From Entrophospora sp. SA101 (Eukaryota > Glomeromycota > Glomeromycetes > Entrophosporales > Entrophosporaceae), in the NCBI GenBank assembly GCA_958430865.1, contig CAUDNR010004215.1, positions 9,087 to 27,139 of the forward strand: a stretch of 18,053 nucleotides of DNA. Reading direction: 5' to 3'. Positions 1 to 9,163 of this stretch are shown one piece after another. The position numbers were made by a program, and so were the translations under genes. Position 1 is the stretch's first letter. Each line of letters begins with the position of its first letter. The notes below the pieces were generated by a model, which searched no databases, was not told the DNA's origin, and worked only from the letters and a program-made list of their open reading frames with translations.

Positions 1-2
1 CA

Positions 3-805
3 ATTTCACCTTTGCCATTTGTTGAATTGGTAATCACCCAAGGAGACAAAGGCCCCGTCAACATAGAGTTAGTATTGTAAAATTTGATTATAATGTTTGA
101 TTTTTTTTTTTTTTCATATTAATAACATTCAAATTTTTCATGTGTACAGAGACGTTGACACAGCTTTCTATGTATGCCAAGCAGTATTGTACGAGTATGG
201 AACTGATAAAGAGGCAACATTGGTTGTGCATCCAGCCTCTCAAGCCAGTTTACCTTCACTAGTTAGCGCTACAGCCAACTTGGTTGGCACTCCTATAGCG
301 CAAGCAAGAGTCTTGCGTGATGTAGATAATAAACCAGGAATTTGGTTTATTTATCGAGATTTAAGTGTTCGGACAGATGGAATGTTTTATTTAAAATTCC
401 AACTTTTTTATATTGGATTGTAAGTATATATATACATACATACATATATATATCTATTATAACATTCAATCGATTAATTAAATAAATAATCAATTGTTTT
501 TATCAATCAATAGTCGAGGCAAAATTAACACAACAGATAATCAATCCAGAATACTTGCCACTGCAAATTCAAAACCTTTTACTGTGTATACTGCTAAAAA
601 ATTCCCAGGGATGGTTGGTAAGTAACTATTTTATAATTTTATAATTTTTATTATTTAAATTTATAATTTTTATTATTTGAATTTATACATAATCAATCAA
701 TTATTTATAATTTGTTTAGAAATAACACCGTTAACAAAAGCTTTCATCGAACAAGGTTCAAAAATTCCTTCACGAAGGGATTTAAAGAGAACAAGGAATT
801 CATAA
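3..805 (+). CDS. Velvet-domain transcriptional regulator, VosA/VelB-like (5' partial, four exons)
   Basis: The window opens inside this gene. Proposed exons are 3-67, 150-419, 514-617 and 720-805, joined by GT..AG introns of 82, 94 and 102 nt (donors GTTAGT, GTAAGT, GTAAGT). They give 174 residues in one frame to a TAA at 803. Velvet-family hallmarks appear in order: VELVITQGDKGPVNIE, DVDTAFYVCQAVLYEYG, RVLRDVDNKPGIWFIYRDLSVR, FTVYTAKKFPGM and a final TPLTKAFIEQGSKIP. The AKKFPGM..TPL..F..QG.KIP ending is most like VosA-type proteins. Velvet proteins are fungal nuclear DNA-binding regulators of sporulation, development and secondary metabolism that form homo- and heterodimers (family knowledge). 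The insert between the two halves of the domain is short, so this is a compact version. The upstream start lies outside the window. The first splice was chosen because it restores the expected NIE-DVDTAFYV join; the others have consensus donors. Confidence 0.9.
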
Positions 806-1445
806 ATTCATAATTAAAAAAATTAAAGAAAACAAAGAATTTATAATTAAAAAAATTAAAAAGATTAAAATTTTATAATTAAAAAAAAAAAAAATGATTA
901 AAATTCATAATTAAAAAAAAAAAATTAAAAAGATAATTAAAAAAAAATATTTCATAATATATAATTTATAATTTATGTCTATACATTTTCTAAGTTTTTT
1001 TGGTCGTTAATAAGATTTTTTTTTTTTTTTACAAAGTAAATATGTCAATAATATCAAACCAACCAACTAATCTACCAAACAACCAACCAACAAATTAATA
1101 TTCAACTTGTAGTTTAAGATTTTTAAGATTTTTTGTTTTTTTTTTTTTTTTTTTCATAAATTAAAACTTTTGTAACAATAATTATTAAATTAATATGAAG
1201 ATGATTTCAATAAAATAAATTTTCTTTTTCATAATCTATTCTTATTCTTCTTCTTCTTCTTCTTTATCATTTAATTTCTTATAATAGTGTATAAAGAGAT
1301 ACCCAATCCCAATCGGACATATAATTTTAATTAACAATAATTACCAATAGGAAAAATATTTTTGTTTAACGTTCCTTTGAATTTAATTTCGGAGTTTTTT
1401 TCCATTGTTATCAACTAACGCACGCACTTTATTACGATAGAAATA
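806..1445. other. 3' flank of the velvet gene, no gene seen
   Basis: This stretch is almost pure A/T with long A and T runs (for example around 880-950, 1017-1030 and 1133-1154). It contains AATAAA-type polyadenylation hexamers near 1209 in TCAATAAAATAAA. There is no ORF or RNA gene that I can support. Confidence 0.6.
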
Positions 1446-1697
1446 ATGAATGATGATGTTGATGATAATAATCAATTAAATTTAGATATGCACATATCAT
1501 TAAACAATAAGGGTTCGGCCGACTGTCCTGGAAAATTCTTCTCACAAAAAAAAAATAATATAAAACGACCGTTTATAATTTACATAGAGTCCAAATCTGA
1601 AAACAATGGACATTGCAGATCTTTGATAAGCGCCTTATTTATCGGCTTTGGTCGTACAAATCAGATCGGCTATTGTCATGAATTGTATAATATATAG
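1446..1697 (+). CDS. Doubtful small ORF, 83 aa, hypothetical
   Basis: This ATG-to-TAG frame encodes 83 residues: an acidic Asn/Asp-rich start (MNDDVDDNNQ), then a slightly basic middle with four Cys-free turns, and a C-terminal part with GHCRSLISALFIGFGRTN. I do not recognise a domain. It stands out because its base composition (ggttcggccgactgtcc, cggctttggtcg) is richer in GC than the DNA on either side, as coding DNA usually is here. Against it: it is short, there is no visible signal or motif, and no splice sites extend it convincingly. It may be an exon of a larger gene, a relic, or chance. Confidence 0.2.
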   Translation: MNDDVDDNNQLNLDMHISLNNKGSADCPGKFFSQKKNNIKRPFIIYIESKSENNGHCRSLISALFIGFGRTNQIGYCHELYNI

Positions 1698-3439
1698 GTG
1701 TTCATTCATTCATGTAATCGACACACATGTAGATAAACCCAGAACTTGTTATTTTTTGGGGTAAATCATGGAATCTTAGATGCATTTTTTTTTTTTAATA
1801 AATTTTGTTTTTCTAAACGGCGTTTCGATTCACATCTATCTGGAAAACTAGGTTTTATTTATTATATCAATAAATAATAAATCAATAAATAATAAATCGA
1901 TTAATAATAAAATCAATTAATAATAATAATAATAAAATAAATTAATTAGTTAATTAATGAATAAAAAAAGTAAATAAATGAATGAATAATCTTTGATTCT
2001 ATCATACATTCAAAGAAAGTTTGGAGTATTGATTGCGATTATTTAATTTGCATATGTGATTTCTTGTGACTTTTGTGGAAATTACATGACCTTTATGATA
2101 TTTTGCTTAATTAAATGCATAATGTTAATATACGGAGTGGGCAATTCAAACACATACAATAATGGATCAATGTTCCCGTGCACGCGTATTTAATGATGAT
2201 AAGGTTACAATCAATAGTTTGTACCAATTAAACAATCAATTTGTTTTTTTTCTCTTGTTTCTCTTGTTTCTCTTGTTTGCAAATAAATTCCATTGGGATT
2301 AACATCGCCGTATGATTAGTTGGCGAACCATTCACATTCAATTCTCACAACACCACCATTCATTAGTTCAATAAACTTTTAAGGCGAACAGATCTTTTGA
2401 AAACTTTATTACCAATACGGATATCGGGAGTATTAGAAAATGGAAGACAGCGCACCAATTACTTATTAATACTTGTAAATAGTTTACTTTTTTACGCGCT
2501 TTACTACAAATACGGATAAAAAAGAGAATCAACCATTTATTATTCATTTTGTCTATTTGAATGTGTGAATGAATGAATGGATGGATAAATTGATAAATTG
2601 ATAAATTGATAAATGAATGAACGAATAAATGGACGAATGGATCTGTCAAATAAATAAACAAATGACATTTACTCCACATGAACTGACATTTGTGACATAA
2701 ACCTGCATCAAGGAAAAACTGTGCTTTCGATAAATTTCTCGTATTGAATCCTTTCGGGGATGATAAAGAAATTTAATCAAAGATCGGTGATGTCTATTCG
2801 TTCATAGTTTTTGTTGTTTGTAATGTTTTGGTTTTTTTTATTTTCAATTCTTAAAATCTTGTGCAATTGGTGATGTGTCAAAATATCATCCAGTCGCTTA
2901 TTAATCTTCTGTAGAGTTGTATACATCAAATTGTACTCGCAATTAGAATTGTAACTATAATATCTAATTCATGTTCTAAATTTATAAATATTTTTTATAG
3001 AAACGTCCCGGGTGTAGCTGTAACCTGTATGAAACATATACAAGGGGGAGTTTAAAACGATTCGCTGTTATGTCATGTGATCGATTTTTATTGGTTGATT
3101 TTTTTATTTTTGGCAGTTGATCATTACCTTTTGTTAAATTGAATCTAAAAAAATAGTGTCACGAATGTAAGTATCCAACACCGAATAACTAAAATAACTA
3201 AGATTCTTTTAAATCTTTAGACATCTGTTTTCGGTATAAATGTTTTTCCACTTTAAATTCTTTCAATAAAAAAAATTCATTATAAATAAAGGTGAATTCG
3301 CCTCAACAAAAAATCCAGAATTCTTTCATAGTTGTTAATTTTTATAAGCTTCAATATATATTTATAAAATCTTTTTATATTCGCGGATATTTTTTATTTT
3401 TTATAATTATTATTTTTTTTTAGACTTATATTTAAAAAA
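1698..3439. other. Upstream intergenic region of the HMG-box gene
   Basis: No supportable gene. Contents seen: A/T simple repeats at 1860-1990; a triplicated CTCTTGTTT unit at about 2250-2278; two CGGATA hexamers at 2418 and 2513; and a tetranucleotide-derived tract at 2565-2645. At 3000-3125 there is a less AT-rich patch with ATTGG (CCAAT-box complement) and TCATGTGATC. It lies about 300-400 bp before the HMG-box start and could hold promoter elements. A T-tract ending in TAG at 3411-3423 just ahead of the ATG could be a 5'-UTR intron acceptor. Confidence 0.45.
2565..2645. repeat. Simple-sequence tract of GAATGAATG and ATAAATTG units
   Basis: Consecutive imperfect copies of short units occur: GAATGAATGGATGGAT, then ATAAATTG repeated about four times, then GAATGAACGAATAAATGGACGAATGGAT. 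The opposite-strand frame through it is a shadow rich in Phe, Ile and His and is not treated as a gene. Confidence 0.7.
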
Positions 3440-5284
3440 ATGCCTCCCCAAAAAAAAGAAAAAAAAAGTATCAAAAAATACATTTTCCCCCAAACTATTA
3501 ACATAAACCACGATGATCATGATCAGATCATTGATCAATTGATCAATAAGCATTTAAATTCAATGACGACTTTCGTTGAAAACAGAGTATGTACCTACTT
3601 GTCAATAAAGGATCTTCTTGCTCCAAAAAGAAATGCTAATAAAATCGGTAGACCTCAAAACGAATTTATTCTATATCGAAAAGAGATCCTCGCGGAACTC
3701 AAAAATAACAACGAAAAACACACCCTAAGAGAAGTTTCCCAAATCGCATCATTGAGATGGAAATCTGAATCTACTGAGCGGAGAAATTTTTTCATTATCT
3801 TGTCGAAAGTTGGATTTTTGGTATATAGAGATTTGTACGAGCATTATTGTAAAAATGATAATGCTAATGCTAATGCTAACAATAGCACCGACAATGAGAA
3901 TCAAACAATCACTTACGACAGCGTTAACGATATCAATTGTATTAATTACAATTGTGATGGTGAATCAGACTCATCAACCGAACAACCTAAATATTCAGTA
4001 TTCACCCCCAACTTTGAAGTCTTGGTCGAAAGAGAGACTTCCTTATTGGGGTTTTCAATTCCAGCAGCAACAGAAGCAGAAGCAGCATTGTCGGCCGTAG
4101 TATCATCGTTATCGTCATCATCATCATCATCATCATCCACTTCTCCATCTTCTTCTCCTAGTTCAAATACCTCGTCACCCCCATGGTCTGGCTCCGCTTC
4201 GATGCCACAAATGCTTCTTGTACCATCTTATCCGGAGATGGTTGAATCTCCCTCTAAAAGATTATTGTCTCTTCGTACGCCTCCAAGTAATAACGATAAT
4301 ATCAATTACAAAAACTACAATTACTACAACAACTACAAACGCTACAACAACTACAAATACTACACCCGTAGCTGCTACAACAATAATAAGAACGACAACA
4401 GAAACAATAACAATAACAATAACAATAACAATAACAATAACAATAACAATAACAACGACAACAAAAATAACTACAACGACAACAACAACAACAACAACTA
4501 CAACAGCGACAACAACTACAACTACAACTACAACTACAACTACTACAATAACAGCAACAATGACGACGACGACAACAACAACAACTACTACAACAACTAC
4601 TACTACAATAGCAACAACGACGACAACAACAATTACAACAACTACTACTGCAACAGCAACAACGACGACGACAACAACAACGACGACAACAACAACGACG
4701 ACAACAACGGCCACGACGGCAACGACAACGACGGAAATGGCAGTGACGGCAACGGCAGCGACGGCAACGACAACGACGGCAACGGCAACAACTATAACAA
4801 TAATAATATTGCAATCAACTCTCTCGATTTGTTTAATCTTAATGTTGACCCATACAATTATGGTCAGCAATACCACCAACAAAACTTTTGTCAATCATTA
4901 ATCGACATTGACAATAATGTTGGTGACGTCGACCCTGACTTAGAATTAGCAACTATTTTACATCAATTAAGAGTTGACAACGCAACCGCAACAAACGACT
5001 CTAATGTGCTTGATCAACCAAGCATCGATAATTTCGTCACTTCCAATCCGATTTCTATTGCCTCCACAATTATGGATACAACAACCACTGATAATTACCA
5101 TTACCTTAATCCACAACACCCATATTATCCCTATTATCCCCAACACGACCAATTTTCCGCAAATTCCACAGCACTTAATATCGAAAATGTTAATTTTGAT
5201 TTCGATGAGATGCCAAAGTTTGATGAAGAAAAGGGATATTGTTATCACGATGATTATTTTGTTGATAAAAATCGACATGAATAA
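3440..5284 (+). CDS. HMG-box (MATA_HMG-type) transcription factor with long Asn/Asp/Tyr low-complexity domain
   Basis: Single-exon gene of 614 residues. The N-terminus is basic (KKEKKSIKK, residues 5-13) and looks like a nuclear localisation signal. Residues about 69-138 form an HMG box: it begins GRPQNEFILYRKEI, where RPxNxFILYR is the family signature, continues through EVSQIASLRWKSE, where the W is a core aromatic, and ends in YRDLYEHYC. HMG boxes of this class bind and bend DNA in the nucleus; fungal members include mating-type and other sexual-development regulators, and they are expanded in arbuscular mycorrhizal fungi (family knowledge). After the box come a Ser-rich tract (about residues 220-248), then an Asn/Tyr/Asp region (about 283-458) with 18 consecutive Asn at 322-339 and GNDNDG/GNGSDG repeats, then a more ordinary acidic C-terminus. 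No partner or target can be read from the sequence. The family call is firm; a mating-type role is not shown. Confidence 0.85.
   Translation: MPPQKKEKKSIKKYIFPQTININHDDHDQIIDQLINKHLNSMTTFVENRVCTYLSIKDLLAPKRNANKIGRPQNEFILYRKEILAELKNNNEKHTLREVSQIASLRWKSESTERRNFFIILSKVGFLVYRDLYEHYCKNDNANANANNSTDNENQTITYDSVNDINCINYNCDGESDSSTEQPKYSVFTPNFEVLVERETSLLGFSIPAATEAEAALSAVVSSLSSSSSSSSSTSPSSSPSSNTSSPPWSGSASMPQMLLVPSYPEMVESPSKRLLSLRTPPSNNDNINYKNYNYYNNYKRYNNYKYYTRSCYNNNKNDNRNNNNNNNNNNNNNNNNNNDNKNNYNDNNNNNNYNSDNNYNYNYNYNYYNNSNNDDDDNNNNYYNNYYYNSNNDDNNNYNNYYCNSNNDDDNNNDDNNNDDNNGHDGNDNDGNGSDGNGSDGNDNDGNGNNYNNNNIAINSLDLFNLNVDPYNYGQQYHQQNFCQSLIDIDNNVGDVDPDLELATILHQLRVDNATATNDSNVLDQPSIDNFVTSNPISIASTIMDTTTTDNYHYLNPQHPYYPYYPQHDQFSANSTALNIENVNFDFDEMPKFDEEKGYCYHDDYFVDKNRHE
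4403..4456 (+). repeat. In-frame (AACAAT)n microsatellite coding for poly-Asn
   Basis: Eighteen consecutive Asn codons, mostly alternating AAC and AAT, form a hexamer microsatellite. It sits in a wider AAC/GAC/TAC triplet-rich field (about 4290-4800). There the third position is mostly C, unlike the A/T-ending codons of the rest of the gene, which is what triplet expansion would produce. The same field is open in several other frames (Thr-rich, Val-rich, Cys/Arg-rich), which are shadows. Confidence 0.9.
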
Positions 5285-6849
5285 CGTTTAATTATTTTTT
5301 TTTTCTTCTAAATTTTTATTTCGTTTTTTTTTTTTTTCAAGCAATGAATTTATATAATAATAACGACAATAATAACGATAATAATAACGATAATAATAAT
5401 AATAATAATAATAATATAATTTTTTTCCTTTATAAATATGATTTCATTAAGATTTATGTTTCCATTAAGCATTAAGGTTATATAAATAAGATTTTTTTTA
5501 ATTAAACCATAAATATGTTATGATTTTTTATTTTTTTTATAAATAATCGTGTAATTAAAAATAATCGTATAATTTTATTTTTTAAAAAATGACCATGTAA
5601 TTTTATTTTATCAATAAAAATTACGTCGGCAAATCTGAATTTCTTTTGAACGTTAGAGCTGGACGAAATTATTTTGTCTTTTGGGGTTCTTGCAATAGCA
5701 GTCATAGTAATAACGATAGTAGCAGTAATAGTAATAGTTGGTAGTACTTTAATTTCTCACAAAGCACAAGATTTGCATTCAATTAAGTTTTGCTTAATTG
5801 GTAGTGGATGAAATATAAGCTTATTAAAACTTATAAAAATACTAAAAATAAAAATATAATTAATATAACATATAAATTTTTTTTTTCATCATGATTATTC
5901 AAACCTCTATGCATAAAACCACCTTCTTTCAACTTTTTTTAAATTTTTTAAATATGAAATCATTTAACAAAATCTACATTACTTTCAAATTTGGTTAACC
6001 CGTGCCAATTCCGCTAACTAGTTTTATTTATTATACACTATAGTAATAAAATGTAAACATTATGTCCTAAAGAACTAAACAATGATTAAACCAATACCCT
6101 TGTTGCAACCCCTAAATAAATGTTACACGTTCAAGATTACAAAGATTGGAATATATGTATATATGTATATAATTAAATACGGAGGAGGGCAAAATTCCTA
6201 ATTTAAATAAATCTTTTTTTCTTTATAATATAAAGTTCCTTTTTATAATAGGTTTATTTGTTTTGAATTGAAAACAATACAATAATCAATAACAATTTTG
6301 ATTGACATATTAACATTATGATAAACAAAGCCATTTAACACATTTAAAAAAACAATTTTTCAAAATGCAAATGTCTTTACAATCAAAAAATCCCATATTA
6401 ATCAATAATTAATTCAATAGAGCTAGGAAGATAATGAAGAGGCAAAGAGAATATTTAATATCTATATTAATAATGATATTATAGTATAAATTTGCAACAT
6501 AATGGCCAAATAATCATCAACGGCTTTGGTTTCTTTACTCTAGTGTTTTTCTTTCTTGTTATCTATTTTTCTACATATTAGTCAAATAATAAAAACAATT
6601 CATCTGACATTAGAGCTTGGAACCGGATTGTAAAATCCTTATGATATCCGAATAGAATTTTGGTAAACGGATACCTTTTTAAAATATCCGTATAATAATA
6701 AAGTTTGACTAATTTTAAACGGATATATTCTCCTAAAATAACCGATATCTGTAATAGTAATAATACTAATTTGATAATTTAAAAGAACTCGGTGACTCAG
6801 AGTCCCAGTCGATTAGACAATTTACTTCTCAGTTAATTATTATTATTTT
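5285..6849. other. Intergenic, AT-rich, no gene seen
   Basis: This begins with the 3' flank of the HMG-box gene, including a (AATAACGAT)n / AAT-repeat tract at 5357-5418. A perfect 8-bp inverted repeat CAATTAAG..CTTAATTG with a 5-nt loop lies at about 5779-5799. Degenerate CGGATA/TATCCG sites cluster at 6645-6730. One short minus frame (5502-5705) starts in repetitive DNA and has no recognisable features, so it is not called. Confidence 0.5.
6645..6730. repeat. Cluster of alternating TATCCG / CGGATA half-sites
   Basis: TATCCG occurs at 6645 and 6685 and CGGATA at 6668 and 6720, with a related CCGATATC just after. The two orientations alternate with 17-35 bp spacing. The same hexamer appears at 2418 and 2513. 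The arrangement looks like the remains of an inverted-repeat element or repeated binding sites; no ORF is associated. Confidence 0.4.
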
Positions 6850-7122
6850 ACGGACGGATTAGCTCCTCAAGTTTATTATCATTAAAATAATTATTCAAAG
6901 AAGTAAGTCCTTGAATATATGCATGATTTTGTAATGTAAATAGTTTCTAAAGAAAAAAAGGACTTTCTAACTTCAAAAGGTAGTGTAGGAATTTAGTATG
7001 ATCTTCATCGACCGCATAATGAACACAAGTATGAGAAAAACCAAAACAGTTAAATTAACCGACTTTCATTATGTCTAAATTGGAGAATCCAACTCCCTTA
7101 GATTTGTGTAATGAGTGTTTTC

Positions 7123-7326
7123 TCAAAGATTAAATGCTTTAGCATTCCTATTGTTAAAATCTGTTATATCTTTTGAGGAAGAAGGTACATTACTAAAACT
7201 ATACATGAAACCCAAAGTGTCATAATTCAATGATTTTAATAGTGTGTTTTTTGACATCAGCAAAACAATTTGGGCTTCAGTATAACCGAGACATATTTTT
7301 GCAATGGCTTGATTTATTTTCAGATG
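7123..7326 (-). pseudogene. Possible decayed coding fragment, unrecognised
   Basis: A 67-codon open stretch without an initial ATG reads HLKINQAIAKICLGYTEAQI, continues through LLMSKNTLLKSLNYDTLGF and ends ..KAFNL before a TGA at 7123. Its amino-acid balance is that of a normal soluble protein rather than of random AT-rich DNA. It is flanked by other short coherent pieces in other frames (for example ending NDNKLEELIRP near 6850). It may belong to the same relic as 7662-8311, separated from it by the inverted-repeat element at 7491-7661. I cannot name the family. Confidence 0.25.
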
Positions 7327-7490
7327 TCTCTTTTATTCCCAAGCTATAAAAAAATAATCAATTGTAATTTGTTAAGATAAAAATAGTTTCTAAAAATGGT
7401 GTAAATCTTGGAAATTTCTTTTAGAACGTTGTGATTGTGTACTTAAAACTCGAGTCCGGTAAAAATTCCAGGTTGTGGCTATTGCATACA

Positions 7491-7661
7491 CAGGAAATTT
7501 CCCCGCCATAATATTACACATGCAAGTTTTAATATGTAATGTTTGCATAAAAATTTACACCTAATATAATAATTGCATGATTTTTTGCATAATGTTATGG
7601 GATCCGATGTAAATTTACACAAGTAGTAATGGTGTAAATTCGCATCAGAAAAAATTCCCTG
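7491..7661. mobile_element. Candidate MITE-like element with imperfect terminal inverted repeats
   Basis: The left end CAGGAAATTT (7491-7500) and right end AAATTCCCTG (7652-7661) are inverted repeats matching at 9 of 10 positions. Inside, AAATTTACAC occurs directly at 7551 and 7611 and inverted as GGTGTAAATT at 7631. TTTGCATAA and TTTTGCATAA occur at about 7541 and 7584. The 171-bp length, non-coding content and CAGG ends are typical of small non-autonomous DNA transposons. I could not see a convincing target-site duplication: the flanks are ..GCATACA and ATATAGTA.. . This weakens the call. Confidence 0.35.
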
Positions 7662-8311
7662 ATATAGTAAAAGGCTTCCAATCTAGCCCTTTATGTCCAT
7701 CATTGTCACCCATTGAGATAAAACCCAACTGTGAATCTTTGAAAGAACTGAGATGGAAGCTGTTGACGTGCATGCTTCCAATAGGTGAATAACTCATCAT
7801 GGTTATAGATTGCAGTTTTACGACTACATACATATTCATATCCCCAATTTCCTAATATATATCTAATGGTTTGTGACTTAGTATCCAATACTTTGATAAA
7901 ATTTTTCATAAAATTACAAAATCAATTTATATTAAAAATAGTTACAATGTAACATAATGTGAAAAATTCCTTCAATGAATTCCTTAACCTCTCAGATTGG
8001 ACTGGGAATATAACACCTTACAAAATCAAAATATTCATACATCAGAAAATTTTCTAAGTCTTTATTCATTTAATGCATATAGATCGCGCATTAAATTTTT
8101 ATTTGATTGGAATTCCTAACATTTTTTCATTTTCAATAATTTCTTGGGTAACAAATTCAAGTTCATCACAATTCAAAACAATGGATTAAATAAAAGGTTA
8201 ATGTTGAAGAGTTTTCATATTTATAAATTTTCCTACTCTGCATTCATGAACAATATCTTCAAACATTTCTCTCGTATTTTTAGATGGTGATGAAAATTCA
8301 TCAATTTGCCG
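7662..8311 (-). pseudogene. Decayed protein-coding relic, family unrecognised
   Basis: On the minus strand one frame runs from 8311 to 7706 with protein-like stretches broken by about eight stop codons. The stretches are RQIDEFSSPSKNTREMFEDI (from 8311), SIVLNCDELEFVTQEIIENE (8185-8099), FPVQSERLRNSLKEFFTLCY, and a longer piece (7909-7706) containing RYILGNWGYEYVCSRK and ARQQLPSQFFQRFTVGFYL. Near 7720 the meaning seems to shift to another frame (GDNDGHKGLDWKPF), which suggests a frameshift as well. Same-frame continuity across 600 bp is the main evidence for a single former gene. It may have been a transposon ORF or a member of a multigene family; I do not recognise it. It ends against the inverted-repeat element at 7491-7661. 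Confidence 0.4.
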
Positions 8312-9163
8312 TTAGAATGCATTGTGTTCGAATATTGATAATGTGATCCATGATCGGGGTAGATAAATAATAATAATCGATTGGGGATTCGGTATTTTAT
8401 GTTCCAGGTCAACTAATTTTAGTATTAGTGTATATATAATTATTATCAAATGAAAATTTTACGCAAAAGCTTTTTATAATGACAATATTGATTGATTAGG
8501 TAACGTAATTTGCTTTAATGAGTAAGTAAATGTTACGACTAACATTCGTTAACTAGTGAGTGTTAATGAAGTATCGTCAAAAGAATAATCGGAAATACCG
8601 GTAGTATTATTGTAATCGTAAACGTAAGGCTATTAAACAAGCTGCTTACAAGTAAACCAGAGCGAGTTTGTAATCGGCCAGTTAATGTAAACAATGGTGA
8701 ATGATTGAAATAAATCGAAGCCTTGAGCTTTGTAAAGGGCCATCTTTATTTATTTACAGTTATCTGGTACCATTAAATGTGCTCACAGATTCGTCCAAGT
8801 GCAAAAAAGAGGGAACCAAAGTAAATTCGTAAACTAATTAATTGACAAGCATCGAATTATTGCAATGAACTGACAAGCGTAGCCAAAAGTTAAGCCATAA
8901 ATCAGCCATATTTGTTAAATAACCAGTATTTACTGAAATAATATCATAATTTAAAAAGTCAAAAAACTGTGAAAAGTTTATTATTTCAAAATAATTTAGC
9001 TTTAAGAAATAATATAATAATAAATTTATAGTGGTGATTAAATTAGTCATTCATCAATTCTATTGTTACTAGAATTTAATTAATTAATATTGTTAGTAAT
9101 AATTAATGGATAGTAATTTCCAATTAATTAATAATGAAATTTTTATTCACCTTTGTTAATATT
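8312..9163. other. Intergenic, no intact gene
   Basis: Mostly AT-rich DNA. At 8640-8920 there is a less AT-rich patch with GACAAGC occurring twice (about 8844 and 8871) and AGCCATAAATCAGCCATA, which looks like part of a dispersed non-coding repeat. A 70-residue minus frame (9050-8838) is made of low-complexity Leu/Asn/Phe sequence and has no supporting signal. No promoter or RNA gene is recognised. Confidence 0.4.

Noticed and set aside
4218..4901. Overlapping long frames (Thr-rich plus strand, Val-rich and Cys/Arg-rich minus strand) across the Asn-rich part of the HMG-box gene
   Set aside because: They are reading-frame shadows of the AAC/GAC/TAC triplet repeats and have no signals of their own.
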